Positions 45,413-55,043 of a stretch of DNA of 64,000 bases are shown here, in pieces. The notes below the pieces were generated by a model. It was not told the origin of the DNA. It worked only from the letters and a program-made list of their open reading frames with translations, and did not search any database. The stretch is from assembly GCF_014647415.1 (NCBI RefSeq), contig NZ_BMPD01000001.1, positions 558,001-622,000 of the forward strand, read 5' to 3'. Each line of letters starts with the position of its first letter. The stretch's first letter is position 1. The position numbers and the translations under genes were made by a program. This DNA comes from Haloarcula sebkhae. Its GTDB lineage: Archaea; Halobacteriota; Halobacteria; Halobacteriales; Haloarculaceae.

Positions 45413-45730
45413 TCACTCGTCGATGGGCGCAAACCGGTGCCTGACGACCTCGCTGTCGTCGTCCCACTCGAAGCTGCCGTGAACCTTTTTCATTCGTTCC
45501 TTGTACGCAGTGAGGTCCTCTGACCCCTCTCGCTGTGCGTCCTCGTCAGTCATGTCGCCAAGCGTCCGGTGTGTTACGTCTGTCACCTCGAACTCGGTGC
45601 CGTCTATCTCGAAGGTATCACCCTCGTCAGCATACTGGTGGCCGCGGTGCATCTGGGTGACCCGTCCCTCGGCGGCCATCTGCTGGACGTGGTCGTTGGG
45701 GAGGATCTCGCCGGCGTCAATCTGTGCCAT
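45413..45730 (-). CDS. ASCH/PUA-like small protein
   Basis: It has 105 residues from MAQIDAGEILPNDHVQQM. HRGHQYADEGDTFEIDGTEFEVTDVTHRTLGDMTDEDAQREG resembles an ASCH (PUA-related) fold, which binds RNA or nucleotides. Upstream, a 95-bp gap separates it from the divergently transcribed NOG1 gene. Confidence 0.6.
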   Translation of the reverse strand: MAQIDAGEILPNDHVQQMAAEGRVTQMHRGHQYADEGDTFEIDGTEFEVTDVTHRTLGDMTDEDAQREGSEDLTAYKERMKKVHGSFEWDDDSEVVRHRFAPIDE

Positions 45731-45824
45731 ACTGGAGTTGCGGTCGGGGCGTTGAAAAACGTGACTCGCAACAGTTTGGGGAGCGATTGAACGCGCTTTT
45801 ACGCTCCGGCCGTCAACGGGACCT

Positions 45825-46820
45825 ATGAGCCATCCCTTCGAGGGTCTGCCGACGACGCCTACCGCCGAGGAGCTCGTGGACAAAGCCTTCTCGCGGGCGT
45901 CACGCGCCGGCGGGGCCAAGGACGGGAACGAAGCCCAGCAGTCGATGCTGATGACAGCGTCGAACATCGCCTCCGACAACATGGAGAACGTGGTGACCGC
46001 GTGGCCGACGATTGACGACCTCGACCCCTTCTACGTCGAACTCGCCGACGCTGTCGTCGGCGAGGCCTACCCCGCGGACGACGACCCCGGCATCGACGCG
46101 CTGAAACAGCACCTTTCGGAGATCTCGTGGGCCGCCGACAAGGTCGTCGAGATCCGGCAGGAGTACGAGAGCCGCGTCGCCCGCGGCGACATCGACACCG
46201 CCCGGAAGCTCCGCAAGCAGGCCTTCGCCCGTATCGCCGACGTCGTCGAGGAAGTCGAAGACGACCTCGCCGCCGTCTCGACCGCGCACAACGCCCTCAA
46301 AGACATTCCCGACATCCGCCCGAACGAGCCGGCCATCGTCGTCGCCGGCTACCCCAACGTCGGCAAATCGTCGTTCGTCAACCGCGTCACGCGGGCCGAC
46401 AACGAGATCGCCTCGTATCCGTTCACGACGACACAGATCCGTGTCGGCCACTTCGAGGACCAGCGCATCCGCTACCAGCTCGTCGACACGCCGGGCCTGC
46501 TCGACCGCCCGCCGGAGGACCGCAACGAGATCGAGTCACAGGCCGTGAGTGCGCTCGAACACCTCGCCGACGCCGTCCTCGTGTTCATTGATCCGAGTGG
46601 CGAGTGTGGCTATCCGCTCGCGGACCAGCTGGAACTGCGAAACGCCATCGAAGCGCGCTTCGACGTGCCGGTGCTGACCATCGCGAACAAGAGCGACCTC
46701 TCGACGGACGTGGAGGCCGACCACTACATGAGCGTTACCGAAGACGACAACGTCGACGGCGTGTTGCAGGCCGCTATCGACGCGGTGGACTACGAACTCG
46801 AACTGCCGTTTGACGAGTAG
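45825..46820 (+). CDS. NOG1-family GTPase
   Basis: It has 331 residues. An N-terminal helical domain (about 1-155) precedes the G domain: GYPNVGKSS (G1), FTTTQ (G2), DTPGLLD (G3) and NKSDL (G4). The Obg/Nog1 type acts in large-subunit ribosome assembly. The stop is followed at once by a strong hairpin. Confidence 0.9.
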   Translation: MSHPFEGLPTTPTAEELVDKAFSRASRAGGAKDGNEAQQSMLMTASNIASDNMENVVTAWPTIDDLDPFYVELADAVVGEAYPADDDPGIDALKQHLSEISWAADKVVEIRQEYESRVARGDIDTARKLRKQAFARIADVVEEVEDDLAAVSTAHNALKDIPDIRPNEPAIVVAGYPNVGKSSFVNRVTRADNEIASYPFTTTQIRVGHFEDQRIRYQLVDTPGLLDRPPEDRNEIESQAVSALEHLADAVLVFIDPSGECGYPLADQLELRNAIEARFDVPVLTIANKSDLSTDVEADHYMSVTEDDNVDGVLQAAIDAVDYELELPFDE

Positions 46821-46849
46821 CGAGACGCCGACCACCGGGAGGCGTCTCG
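46821..46849 (+). terminator. Hairpin just after the NOG1 gene
   Basis: The perfect arms cgagacgcc (46821-46829) and ggcgtctcg (46841-46849), with an 11-nt loop, begin directly after the stop codon. No T-tract follows, so it may be a transcript end or 3'-stabilising stem rather than a classical terminator. Confidence 0.5.
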
Positions 46850-46877
46850 AGAGCGCCGAGCGGGGAGCGTAGCGACC

Positions 46878-46940
46878 CGCGAGGACTGCTGTCGCCGTCG
46901 CGAGGACTGTGGTCACTCTCAGAAGAACTGCAGTCACTAC
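46878..46940. repeat. Three imperfect 21-bp direct repeats
   Basis: Units start at 46878, 46899 and 46920, each carrying a ga-ga-actg core, e.g. cgcgaggactg. They lie between the NOG1 and SIMPL genes and contain no gene. Confidence 0.45.
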
Positions 46941-46994
46941 CAAGCGGCCGTTTGAAAACGCCGAACAAGGAACCGAAGTGTGAGTAAGAACGGC

Positions 46995-47705
46995 TTATTC
47001 TAGTTCGTACGTGACGCTAACCGAAGCGTCGACGGTGACATCGCCAGGCTGGATGTTCGTCCGTCCGCCGGCATCGGACGCCATTGCTTCCGCGTACACG
47101 ACGGGGCGGCCGTGGTTGCTGGTCTGGACCGTGACAGCGTCACCGACGGATCGATCCTCCGCAGCGGCGACGACTTCGGCGTCCGTCCGAGCGTTGTCCA
47201 TAGCGGTCGTCAGGGCTTCTTCACGGGCGTCCTGCCTTGTCTCCTCACTCAACGAATAGCGCACACCCTCGACGCGGTCCACGCCGGCATCGACGGCGGC
47301 ATCGATGAGTGTCCCGGCAGTCGAAACGTTGCTCGTTTCGGCCTCAACGGTGTGGATCGCCACGTAGCCCACCTGTTCGCGGCCCTCTCTACTCTCCTCG
47401 TACTCGGGGCGGATCTGGAATCGCGAGGAGGTCACGGTTGCGCCCTCGTCTTCCAGCGCCGACGTGATGGCGTCGGCGTCGCCGCTGAGATTGTTGCGTG
47501 CCGCTTCGGCGGTCTCACCGCGACCCACGGCAGCGACGGTGACAGTTGCACGGTCGGGTGCGCGTTCGACGGTGGCGTCCGCGTTGACGCTCACAGTCGA
47601 GTTCGACGATGGCGCGGTGGCCCCGGTGTCCGCGAATGCGAACCCGACGCCGCCGGCAACAAGCAGTGCTAGCACGCCAGCGATTGCGAGTGGTCGTGAT
47701 ACCAT
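46995..47705 (-). CDS. SIMPL domain (DUF541) protein, exported or membrane-anchored
   Basis: It has 236 residues. The N-terminal segment VLALLVAGGVGFAFA is a signal or anchor. The SIMPL domain (about 35-235) has VSVNADATVERAPDRATVTVAA, then ALEDEGATVTSSRFQIRP, typical of the family, related to periplasmic proteins for oxidative-stress resistance. Its role in archaea is not known. Confidence 0.8.
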   Translation of the reverse strand: MVSRPLAIAGVLALLVAGGVGFAFADTGATAPSSNSTVSVNADATVERAPDRATVTVAAVGRGETAEAARNNLSGDADAITSALEDEGATVTSSRFQIRPEYEESREGREQVGYVAIHTVEAETSNVSTAGTLIDAAVDAGVDRVEGVRYSLSEETRQDAREEALTTAMDNARTDAEVVAAAEDRSVGDAVTVQTSNHGRPVVYAEAMASDAGGRTNIQPGDVTVDASVSVTYELE

Positions 47706-47766
47706 ATCGTCTCCGACACACCCCGCGGTATTTATGCCGTCGAACGCTCAAAGTCGGTTTTGAGCG

Positions 47767-49047
47767 TTAATCGCTGCGTTCGATAGTGACGTAGTGGACT
47801 TCCGTTGTGACGTTCCGGCCGGCCTGTTCGTCGGCTATCGCGTCCAGTCGGTCTACGAGCGTCGGCCGCGTCGCATCCGGCGGCAGGCCGACGGTGACAA
47901 CGACCCGACGGGGCTGTTGGAAGATCGCAGTGTTGGTGGACTCGACTTCGACCGACAGCACGCTGGCAGGCGGGCTGACGCTTCCCTCGATGCCCTCGCG
48001 GATGTCCGACTCCGTCGTCGCCTGCTGGTAGGAGTCGAAGGTGACGCCGCCCAGAAACGCCGACAGGACGAGTATCGACAGGACGAGAACGCCGATGCGT
48101 TTGAGAGTCGCCGATCGCGCGTCGCTCTCCTGAAACCAGTGTTCCGGGCGGTAGCCCTGGTACCAGAGTCCGACGAGGACTGCGAGGTTGATCGAAAGAA
48201 CGTTCACCAGCAGCAACACGGCAGAACCGAGACTGACGAGCGGCTGGCCCCAGGCGATGCCAATGCCGACCGTGGCCGCCGGCGGGATGAGCGCGACGGC
48301 GATCATGACGCCGACCAGTGCCGTCGAGACGCCGCTGGTGAGGCTGACGACGCCGGCCGCGCCAGCGCCGAGTGCGACGACCAGTGAGAGGAAATCGGGG
48401 GCGACCCGCTCGCGTATCTGGCCCACCGCGGTCACGTCAGCGAGCGGCGGGATGACGTTGGCGTGCCGGACGAACAAGGCGAAGACAGTCGCGCTTGCCA
48501 CAGCGAGTCCGAGCCCGATGGCCTGAAGTTTGATGCCCTGTGCGAACATCTCGTGGTCGTCGACGACGGTGCCGACGTTGGCGGTCATCGCCGGGCCGAT
48601 AAGCGGTGCGATGACCATCGAGCCGACGACGACAGCGGGGGAGTCGAGCAGAAGCCCCGCAGTCGCGATAATCGCGCTGATGACCGTCATCAGCGCGTAG
48701 TTCGACATCGAGGGCGCGAGATCGTTCGCCTTCGATGTGAGTTCTTCCCGGGCGATGCGGTCTTCGTCTTCCTCCTCGGCGTACTTCTCTTCTAGCTCGT
48801 CGAACTGGCTGGAGATGACAGTGTTCGCGTCCACGACGACCGTGTAGCCGTCGTCGTTGATGCCGACATCTCGCAACTCTTCGAGGACTGGTTCGAGCGC
48901 GTTTGTCGGGACTGGAAAGGTGACGACAGCGGTGAACTCCCGACCGCTCGTCTCGTCGGTGAGCACGTAGTCGATGCCCTCGTCGGCTAACACGCCTAAC
49001 ACGGCATCACGCTTCCCGGTCGGAATCAGTATCTGTACCAGCCGCAC
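47767..49047 (-). CDS. DUF389 (TIGR00341-type) membrane protein
   Basis: It has 426 residues starting with GTG at 49047 (MRLVQILIPTGKRDAV). A small N-terminal cytoplasmic domain precedes about eight transmembrane segments, with the motif SPAVVVGSMVIAPLIGP that defines the family, and a C-terminal soluble domain. Function unknown. Confidence 0.8.
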   Translation of the reverse strand: MRLVQILIPTGKRDAVLGVLADEGIDYVLTDETSGREFTAVVTFPVPTNALEPVLEELRDVGINDDGYTVVVDANTVISSQFDELEEKYAEEEDEDRIAREELTSKANDLAPSMSNYALMTVISAIIATAGLLLDSPAVVVGSMVIAPLIGPAMTANVGTVVDDHEMFAQGIKLQAIGLGLAVASATVFALFVRHANVIPPLADVTAVGQIRERVAPDFLSLVVALGAGAAGVVSLTSGVSTALVGVMIAVALIPPAATVGIGIAWGQPLVSLGSAVLLLVNVLSINLAVLVGLWYQGYRPEHWFQESDARSATLKRIGVLVLSILVLSAFLGGVTFDSYQQATTESDIREGIEGSVSPPASVLSVEVESTNTAIFQQPRRVVVTVGLPPDATRPTLVDRLDAIADEQAGRNVTTEVHYVTIERSD

Positions 49048-49194
49048 GGCTCCGGGTGGGACCCGCGAGGGTAAAAAAGCGGCTAGTTAGCGGGTCGTGG
49101 GTGCAGAACTGGATTGAAATGCGATCGTGAATCACGAAACAGTCGGTCCCCGCGAAACGGACGCGCTTTTCCCCGCTGGCGGAGTACACGGGGT

Positions 49195-49812
49195 ATGTTC
49201 GAGTCACGACCGGACCGGGACGCCGAGGTGGTGCTCGTCGGTCGGTCCAACGTCGGGAAATCGACGTTGATGCGCGAGATAACGGGCCACACGTTCGACA
49301 CAGGCCAGCGACCCGGTGTCACGCGTTCGCCCAACCACTTCGACTGGGCCAGCGCCGACTTCGTCATCAGTGACCTCCCCGGTTTCGGGTACATGAAAGG
49401 CGTCCCCGAAGACGTCCGCGAGGAAATCAAGACCGACGTGGTCCAGTACATTGAGCGGAACGCCGAGCAGATTCTCGTCGGTATCCTCGTCGTGGACGGC
49501 AAGTCGGTTATCGATATCATCGACCGTCACTCCGGTCCCGACGAGATCCCCCACGACGTGGAGATGTTTCACTTCCTCCGGGAGGTCGGCGTCGAACCGG
49601 TCGTCGCTGTCAACAAGATGGACAAGGTCGACGACAAGGACGAACGCCTGAATGAACTCTGTGACCGCCTCGGTCTGCACCCGCCGTGGCAGCAGTGGCA
49701 GGAAACTATCGCACCGATCAGCGCAAAGCGCGGCTCCACCAAGCCACTGAACGAAGCCGTCCGACACCACCTCCACGAGGTCCAGCGGGACGATCTGTTT
49801 CAGTTCTTCTGA
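49195..49812 (+). CDS. engB: EngB/YsxC-family GTPase
   Basis: It has 205 residues. GRSNVGKST (G1), RPGVTRS (G2), [10 protein letters not shown] (G3) and NKMD (G4) are all visible. In bacteria this GTPase assists large-subunit assembly; haloarchaea keep the same fold. The GTPase lies 2.4 kb from a second assembly-type GTPase (NOG1). Confidence 0.9.
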   Translation: MFESRPDRDAEVVLVGRSNVGKSTLMREITGHTFDTGQRPGVTRSPNHFDWASADFVISDLPGFGYMKGVPEDVREEIKTDVVQYIERNAEQILVGILVVDGKSVIDIIDRHSGPDEIPHDVEMFHFLREVGVEPVVAVNKMDKVDDKDERLNELCDRLGLHPPWQQWQETIAPISAKRGSTKPLNEAVRHHLHEVQRDDLFQFF

Positions 49813-49950
49813 GCGGCTAAATCGTTCATAACCCAGCCTTACCCGAAGATATCTCGTGTGACGGCTGAAATCCAGCGTTTGGTATCATGCGTCGTCTCGG
49901 ACCGTATATGTTGCTTTCGAGAACTAATCATTCGTTAGTAGTGAAATGTA

Positions 49951-49978
49951 GCATATTGTCGCATATATAACAATATGC
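49951..49978. promoter_or_regulatory. Promoter with inverted repeat around the TATA box
   Basis: The arms gcatattgt (49951-49959) and acaatatgc (49970-49978) are perfect reverse complements. The spacer contains catatata, a TATA box, which places transcription start near 49993-50003, at the micro-ORF start. A dimeric repressor binding these arms would block TBP access. The rest of 49813-50002 is AT-rich and holds no gene. Confidence 0.6.
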
Positions 49979-50002
49979 AGTAACCGCGTACAGACGAGAA
50001 CG

Positions 50003-50065
50003 ATGAGTCAGATGATTGTCTATCTCGGTCCGATACCGGGCCAGCATCTATCGAGGTGGCTATGA
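50003..50065 (+). CDS. Micro-ORF coupled to the HprK-like gene
   Basis: It has 20 residues, MSQMIVYLGPIPGQHLSRWL. Its TGA overlaps the ATG of the next gene (ATGA at 50062), so translation of the downstream gene is probably coupled. It could be a regulatory leader peptide or a tiny substrate of the kinase-like protein. Support is position only. Confidence 0.4.
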   Translation: MSQMIVYLGPIPGQHLSRWL

Positions 50066-51198
50066 ACCAACGCTCGTACGACTTCTTTGGCGACGTTGTC
50101 GTAACGGTTCTCGGGGCTGGCGGGCGGACGAGCCGGCAGTACCGGAAGATGTACGATCAGTTCGAGACCGACACACCTGTCAACGATCCCGACATCGTCA
50201 TCGAAGAGACGACAGACGAGGTCCACGCGGAAATCGTTCTCGGGGACCCTGACGACCATTACGCCTGGACTGGCGACGAGTTCGTCATCCGAAACGGGGC
50301 GGACTTCATGGCGGTGACGCCGGGCTGGCAGCACATCCGAGTGACACACGGCTTTGAGCCGTTTTACTCCATCTATCCGGTCGAGTTCCACATCCGACAG
50401 CAGCGGGCTGCGCGACAGCAGGCGCTGATACACGCCTCGGGCGTGCGACTCGACGGCCGGACGACGCTGTTTCCGGCCTGGCGCGGGGCCGGCAAGACCA
50501 ACACCTTGCTGTCGCTGTTGCGCGAGGGTGCGGACTTCCTCTCCGATGATCGGCTCTGGGTCGGCGCGGACGGCACGGCTGTCGGCTACCCACTCGGTGT
50601 GAACCTCCAGTCGTTCAATATCGAGTCGTTCCCCGAAATAAAGCGACAGCACGACACGGAACTGGACCGGCTGTGCAGTGAACTCCACGGGTTTATCGAC
50701 GAGCAAGTCGACAGAACCGGTTCGTTCCCGGAAACAGCGCTCAAATTCCTGAACGAGACGTTTCTCGGCGATGATAGCCGGGACTTCACGAATATCTCGG
50801 AGCTGTATCCGCGCGCGGAATACGTCGAGCGGTCGACTGTCGATTCTGTCGTTTTCCTTCAGGCCGCACCGAACCTGGAGACAATCACTGTAGAAGGCAT
50901 CTCGACCGACACTGCGATGTCGGCCACGTCGTCGATCTGTAATTTCGAGTGGGATGGGCGGCTCAGGGAATACTTCCACGCCTACGATTCGCTCGTCGAC
51001 GACGGCTCAATGGTTGCCGCTCTGGATGCGGTCGTCGAACAGGAGCGAGCGACGTTCCGGGAGCTGTTCGACGACGTAGCGACCTACCGCGCACACATCC
51101 CCCGGAAACGGGACTGGGGCGACCACAACCTCGACACCGCCATCGTCGAGGCCGTCGAATCGCTTGACTCCCCGCGTGTGATACAGGCGATGGACTGA
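50062..51198 (+). CDS. HprK-like P-loop protein
   Basis: It has 378 residues from ATG 50062; a GTG two codons earlier is possible. PAWRGAGKTNTLLSLL (about 137-152) is an HPr-kinase-like P-loop. FLSDDRLWVGADGTAVGYP (about 157-175) carries the acidic motif that follows in HprK/PEPCK-type kinases. The receiver domain of true HprK is missing. Haloarchaea may lack the classical target HPr in this context, so the substrate is unknown. Related proteins occur in peptide-modification clusters. It is coupled to the micro-ORF. Confidence 0.65.
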   Translation: MNQRSYDFFGDVVVTVLGAGGRTSRQYRKMYDQFETDTPVNDPDIVIEETTDEVHAEIVLGDPDDHYAWTGDEFVIRNGADFMAVTPGWQHIRVTHGFEPFYSIYPVEFHIRQQRAARQQALIHASGVRLDGRTTLFPAWRGAGKTNTLLSLLREGADFLSDDRLWVGADGTAVGYPLGVNLQSFNIESFPEIKRQHDTELDRLCSELHGFIDEQVDRTGSFPETALKFLNETFLGDDSRDFTNISELYPRAEYVERSTVDSVVFLQAAPNLETITVEGISTDTAMSATSSICNFEWDGRLREYFHAYDSLVDDGSMVAALDAVVEQERATFRELFDDVATYRAHIPRKRDWGDHNLDTAIVEAVESLDSPRVIQAMD

Positions 51199-51528
51199 GC
51201 CGAGTATCGTATATGCGTCATGAAAACGGAGTGAAACCGAGAGTGACGGTGAGCCCCCTGGCTGTGAGTCAGTGGATAGTTGTGACGAAGAGTCCCTGTA
51301 ACGATAGCGCCGAAAAACAACAGCATACTCGCAGTAACCGATCAATAACTAATCGCCGTTCGGCGAACGGGTCTGTGTTCGAGAGCCTAGCAATGTATCG
51401 ATCACATGCCGAGGCCACCGGCCGGTGGCAGACGCAACAGTATCATCGTGGCTGGCGAGACAACAGGTGGATCACAAAGCGATGGGGTTGCGCCCAGACT
51501 CACCACAGGACCTGTTCCGGGTGTGAGT
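51199..51528. other. Intergenic region before the phosphoesterase
   Basis: I see no gene. It contains a perfect 16-bp palindrome gccaccggccggtggc (51414-51429), possibly an operator. The upstream part is moderately AT-rich. Confidence 0.35.
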
Positions 51529-53379
51529 ATGGACAGTAGCGACAGGTCCGAACGGCTGGCCACCACGACCAGACGACGGGTGCTCAAAGCCGCCGGTGCT
51601 GGCGTGGGCCTCACCGCGCTGGGAACCACCGCCAGTACCGGCCAGCAGTCGGACTACTGGACAGTCGTTGCACTGCCGGACACGCAGGTGTATGCCAAAG
51701 AGGGAACGCCCTACGGCAAGGACCAGACGCAGTGGATCGCTGACAACGCGGACGCCGAAAACATCGCGTTCGTCAGCCACGAGGGCGATGTGGTCGATCA
51801 CGGTGACAACGATGCGGAGTGGCAGTACATGGACGAAGCCATGTCCACGCTCGATGGGGTGGTCCCCTACGCCACCGTGACGGGTAATCACGACTACGCG
51901 ACACTGTGGGATCGGAATTCCTCTGTTGCGAAGTACAGAGAGTACTTCGGCCCCTCGCGGTACGAGGACCGGGACTGGTTCGGCGGGGCAGGGCCAACCG
52001 CCGGTGGCGAAGGTCGGGACAACCTCAGCACCTACCAGCTGTTTTCTGCCGGCGGCTACGACTTCCTCCATCTCGCCCTGGAGTGGGAGCCGCCGGGACC
52101 GGTGGACGACCAGTCGACAACGCTGGGCTGGGCACAGAGTGTCCTCGACCAGCATCCAGACCGGGCGACGATACTCACGACGCACTCGTATCTCCGCGAC
52201 GGGCCACAGCGACGGACCCGGGAGGTGCAGGAGGCGAACGGCATCGGGAGCATGGGACAGACCGTCTGGGAGGAGTTCGTCGCGCCGAACAACCAGATAT
52301 TCATGGTTCTCTGTGGCCACTGGCACGATGGCACGGGCAAGAGCAGCGGGGAAGCCCATCAGGTGTCGACAAACGACGACGGCTCGTCGGTGTACGAACT
52401 GCTCGCGAACTACCAGACCCGAGACGATGGCGGGCACGGCCTGCTTCGCCGCATCGAGTTCCGTCCGGGGGACGGTTCGGACGCGCCGGATCGGATCAAG
52501 GTCCGGACGTACTCGCCGAGCACGGACGAGGAACAGACCGACGAGGACTCGCAGTTCGGATTCGACCTCGACTTCGACGCTCGGTTCGGTTCGTCGTCAC
52601 CCGGGACGCCGACACCGACGGCGACACCGGACACGCCAGACATACCGACTGTCACGTTCCAGCAGGGGACGGACGGCTACAGCGGGGCGACTGACACGGT
52701 GATACGCGCCGCCGAACCGGAGGCGAGCTACGGCACCGCCGAGACACTGTCTATCGACAGCAGCGATCCGGAGGGGTCGGGCAGTACCACGCAGGTTCTC
52801 CTCCGTTTCGACGGTATCATCGGGACAAACGGCGGGCAGATACCGCCCGGATCGGACGTGAAACAGGCCACTGTAGCGCTTGAAACGTCGGACGAGGGGG
52901 ATGGCGCAGCGGTCCATCGACTGCGAACGGACTGGAGCGCCGATTCGACGTGGGCGTCGTTCGACGGTGGCATCCAGGCAGATGGTTCCCAGGCCGTTGC
53001 CGAGGCGGTCACACGAACCGGCGCAGTAGAGACGGGTAAGACTTCGATTGATGTGACGGCGAGCGTGCAGGCGTGGGCAAACGGCGCACAGAACGCCGGG
53101 TGGGTGTTTCGCCCGCTCGGGAACGACGGCTGGGACATCCAGAGCGCCGACAGTTCCAGACCACCAACGCTGACTATCAGCTACACTCCAAGCGAAACAG
53201 TGGCCGGTGATGTCGACGGCGACGGTGACGTCGACACTGACGACGTAGACCGACTCCAGCGGTCGATTGCCGGCGAAGACGTCGACATCGACCGGGACGC
53301 GGCAGACGTCGACGGCGACGGCGACGTCGACATCGGCGATGCCGTTGCCGCCCGGAACTTGGCAGGAGATAACCCATGA
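51529..53379 (+). CDS. Exported metallophosphoesterase with DNRLRE-like region and C-terminal dockerin
   Basis: It has 616 residues starting MDSSDRSERLATTTRRR. The Tat-type signal is RRRVLKAAGAGVGLTALGTTAS. The phosphoesterase follows (about 35-320): LPDTQVY, SHEGDVVDHGDN, TVTGNHDY and CGHWHDG supply Asp, Asn and His metal ligands. After a Thr/Pro linker, about 385-555 is a beta-rich CBM96/DNRLRE-like domain. The last 55 residues are a dockerin: two EF-hand-like repeats, GDVDGDGDVDTDDV and ADVDGDGDVDIGDA. It would be secreted and could dock on the cohesin protein, whose ATG overlaps its stop. Confidence 0.82.
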   Translation: MDSSDRSERLATTTRRRVLKAAGAGVGLTALGTTASTGQQSDYWTVVALPDTQVYAKEGTPYGKDQTQWIADNADAENIAFVSHEGDVVDHGDNDAEWQYMDEAMSTLDGVVPYATVTGNHDYATLWDRNSSVAKYREYFGPSRYEDRDWFGGAGPTAGGEGRDNLSTYQLFSAGGYDFLHLALEWEPPGPVDDQSTTLGWAQSVLDQHPDRATILTTHSYLRDGPQRRTREVQEANGIGSMGQTVWEEFVAPNNQIFMVLCGHWHDGTGKSSGEAHQVSTNDDGSSVYELLANYQTRDDGGHGLLRRIEFRPGDGSDAPDRIKVRTYSPSTDEEQTDEDSQFGFDLDFDARFGSSSPGTPTPTATPDTPDIPTVTFQQGTDGYSGATDTVIRAAEPEASYGTAETLSIDSSDPEGSGSTTQVLLRFDGIIGTNGGQIPPGSDVKQATVALETSDEGDGAAVHRLRTDWSADSTWASFDGGIQADGSQAVAEAVTRTGAVETGKTSIDVTASVQAWANGAQNAGWVFRPLGNDGWDIQSADSSRPPTLTISYTPSETVAGDVDGDGDVDTDDVDRLQRSIAGEDVDIDRDAADVDGDGDVDIGDAVAARNLAGDNP

Positions 53380-54701
53380 GAGCCAGCCGAACGCTTGTTA
53401 TCGCCGTTGCCCTGACAGTCGTAGTCGGGACGCTCCCGATAGCGGTCGCTACCATAGCTCCGGGGTCAGCAAGCGCGATTTCGGTCGGTACCACCGTCTC
53501 GGGAGCGTCCGGCGACGGCCTCGCCGTTGCTCCCGGTGAAACAGTCACCGTGCAGGTCTGGGCCAACGCAACGGCAGTGCGTGGGTACCAGACCAATGTC
53601 ACGTTCGACCCAACTGTCGCGGAGATCAACACCGTTGCCGGGAGCGACGACTTCGACGACCCCGTCACAAACGTGAACAACGAGGCCGGCTGGGTTGCGT
53701 TCAATCAGCTTCGGTCCGGGGAGACGGACGACCCTATTCTCGCCGAAATCACGCTCACAGTCCCGGAAAATGCGTCTGGGTCCACACAGCTCGACTTCGT
53801 CGACGCGGACACGAAACTGTCCGACAGCGACGGCGAGACTGTCACACCCGAAGCCTACAACAGTATTGAGCTACGCGTCGACACTGGTTCATCGACCCCA
53901 ACAGACACGGCGACACCATCGGAAACGGACACGCCAACGGCTACGGAAACAGCAACCGAGACTGATCGCGGAGCAGAAAACGACACCGACGATTCTACCG
54001 GCAGCAACGACAGCGATAACAATGATAGCGATGATGACAGCAACGATAACGACGATGATGATAACAACGGCGGCGGGGGCGGTGGGGGTGGAGGTGGAGG
54101 CGGTGCTATCTCCCCCCCTGAACCATCATTCTCGGTCGTAAACACGTCGCTCAACAGAACATCGGTCGCGCCTGGCCAATCCGTCCTGGTCTCCGGAACC
54201 GTCGAGAATGATGGCGACGACGACGGGACGTTCGAGGCGCGTGTCTATGATAACGGAACAGTGACGGGGACGAACGCAAGCCTCGAAATCCCGGAGGGAG
54301 AACAGCGTCAGGTGAACCTCACAGTCCGGTTCAACTCATCCGGTGTCCACGCCGTGAAACTCAATATAACCAATGTGGGGAACGTGACCGTTCGAACGGC
54401 CAACAGCACCACGAACGGGACGATGAACGCAACTGGAAACGAGACGATAAGTGGCACAACAACTGCGACTGTCTCATCGACACCAGATTCGACAGCGTCG
54501 ACCACTGTAACCGACACCACGACGCAGACTGGCGCAGAGACCACAGCCTCGGACGCTGGGACTGGCACGACGACATTCGCCTCAGAGACGCAGACGACAA
54601 CAACGGATAGCTCCGGCCCCGGATTCGATCTCGCTGCCGTTGTCGTCTCGCTATCGCTGTTGCTTGGCTGGCTCGGCTATCGACGGAACGGGGAGCAATG
54701 A
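53376..54701 (+). CDS. Cohesin-domain surface protein with CARDB-like domain and C-terminal anchor
   Basis: It has 441 residues. After a signal (about 1-30) a cohesin domain runs from about 35 to 165 (VSGASGDGLAVAPGETVTVQVWANATAVRGYQ, FDPTVAEINTV, PILAEITLTVPENASG). A Thr- and Asp-rich linker holds a run of about 13 glycines. A CARDB-like immunoglobulin domain (about 255-345) and a Ser/Thr-rich stalk follow. The C-terminus is a PGF-CTERM-like hydrophobic anchor with a basic end (GPGFDLAAVVVSLSLLLGWLGYRR). It overlaps the dockerin gene by 4 bp (ATGA), so the two are co-expressed. Confidence 0.8.
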   Translation: MRASRTLVIAVALTVVVGTLPIAVATIAPGSASAISVGTTVSGASGDGLAVAPGETVTVQVWANATAVRGYQTNVTFDPTVAEINTVAGSDDFDDPVTNVNNEAGWVAFNQLRSGETDDPILAEITLTVPENASGSTQLDFVDADTKLSDSDGETVTPEAYNSIELRVDTGSSTPTDTATPSETDTPTATETATETDRGAENDTDDSTGSNDSDNNDSDDDSNDNDDDDNNGGGGGGGGGGGGAISPPEPSFSVVNTSLNRTSVAPGQSVLVSGTVENDGDDDGTFEARVYDNGTVTGTNASLEIPEGEQRQVNLTVRFNSSGVHAVKLNITNVGNVTVRTANSTTNGTMNATGNETISGTTTATVSSTPDSTASTTVTDTTTQTGAETTASDAGTGTTTFASETQTTTTDSSGPGFDLAAVVVSLSLLLGWLGYRRNGEQ

Positions 54702-55043
54702 GTCGCGACTGCAGATAGTCAGTTGTTTCCACCATATTCTGCACGGTGAGAATCTTAGACCGAAAGCGGTCGTTCCGATAGTTGAGTCTTGGAGCGAGTA
54801 CTCCTGCGAAAAAATACCAGATTACCACACCGGGTGTGCTGAAAGGGCCGAGTATCCGCGACAGCAACTGTATGAAATCAGTGCAAGACTCGCGATGCCT
54901 CATCTCTACATCGATAACTGCCACTCAGGCGCAGTGCTGTCGCTAATCTGCCGTGTTCTACTGTAGAAGAATTGGTATGGACTCGCCGGGTAGTAGTCTG
55001 AAATTTACACGACAGCGGGGGGTTGTGTTTGGTAATGGTCATG
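54702..55043. other. Intergenic boundary region before the integrase
   Basis: No gene is supported. An ORF of about 100 codons exists on each strand here, but neither has a recognisable family or codon bias. Its position between core genes and the integrase suggests the junction of the accessory block. No tRNA is visible. Confidence 0.35.

Noticed and set aside
54070-54110. Long glycine-coding run as a frameshift site
   Set aside because: It stays in frame and links two normal domains; a length-variable linker is the simpler reading.
52600-54154. Minus-strand frames rich in serine or alternating codons opposite the dockerin and cohesin genes
   Set aside because: They mirror the repetitive Thr/Asp/Gly linkers on the plus strand.
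54640-54966. Open frames on both strands before the integrase
   Set aside because: No recognisable family, no promoter, and weak codon pattern; treated as boundary DNA.
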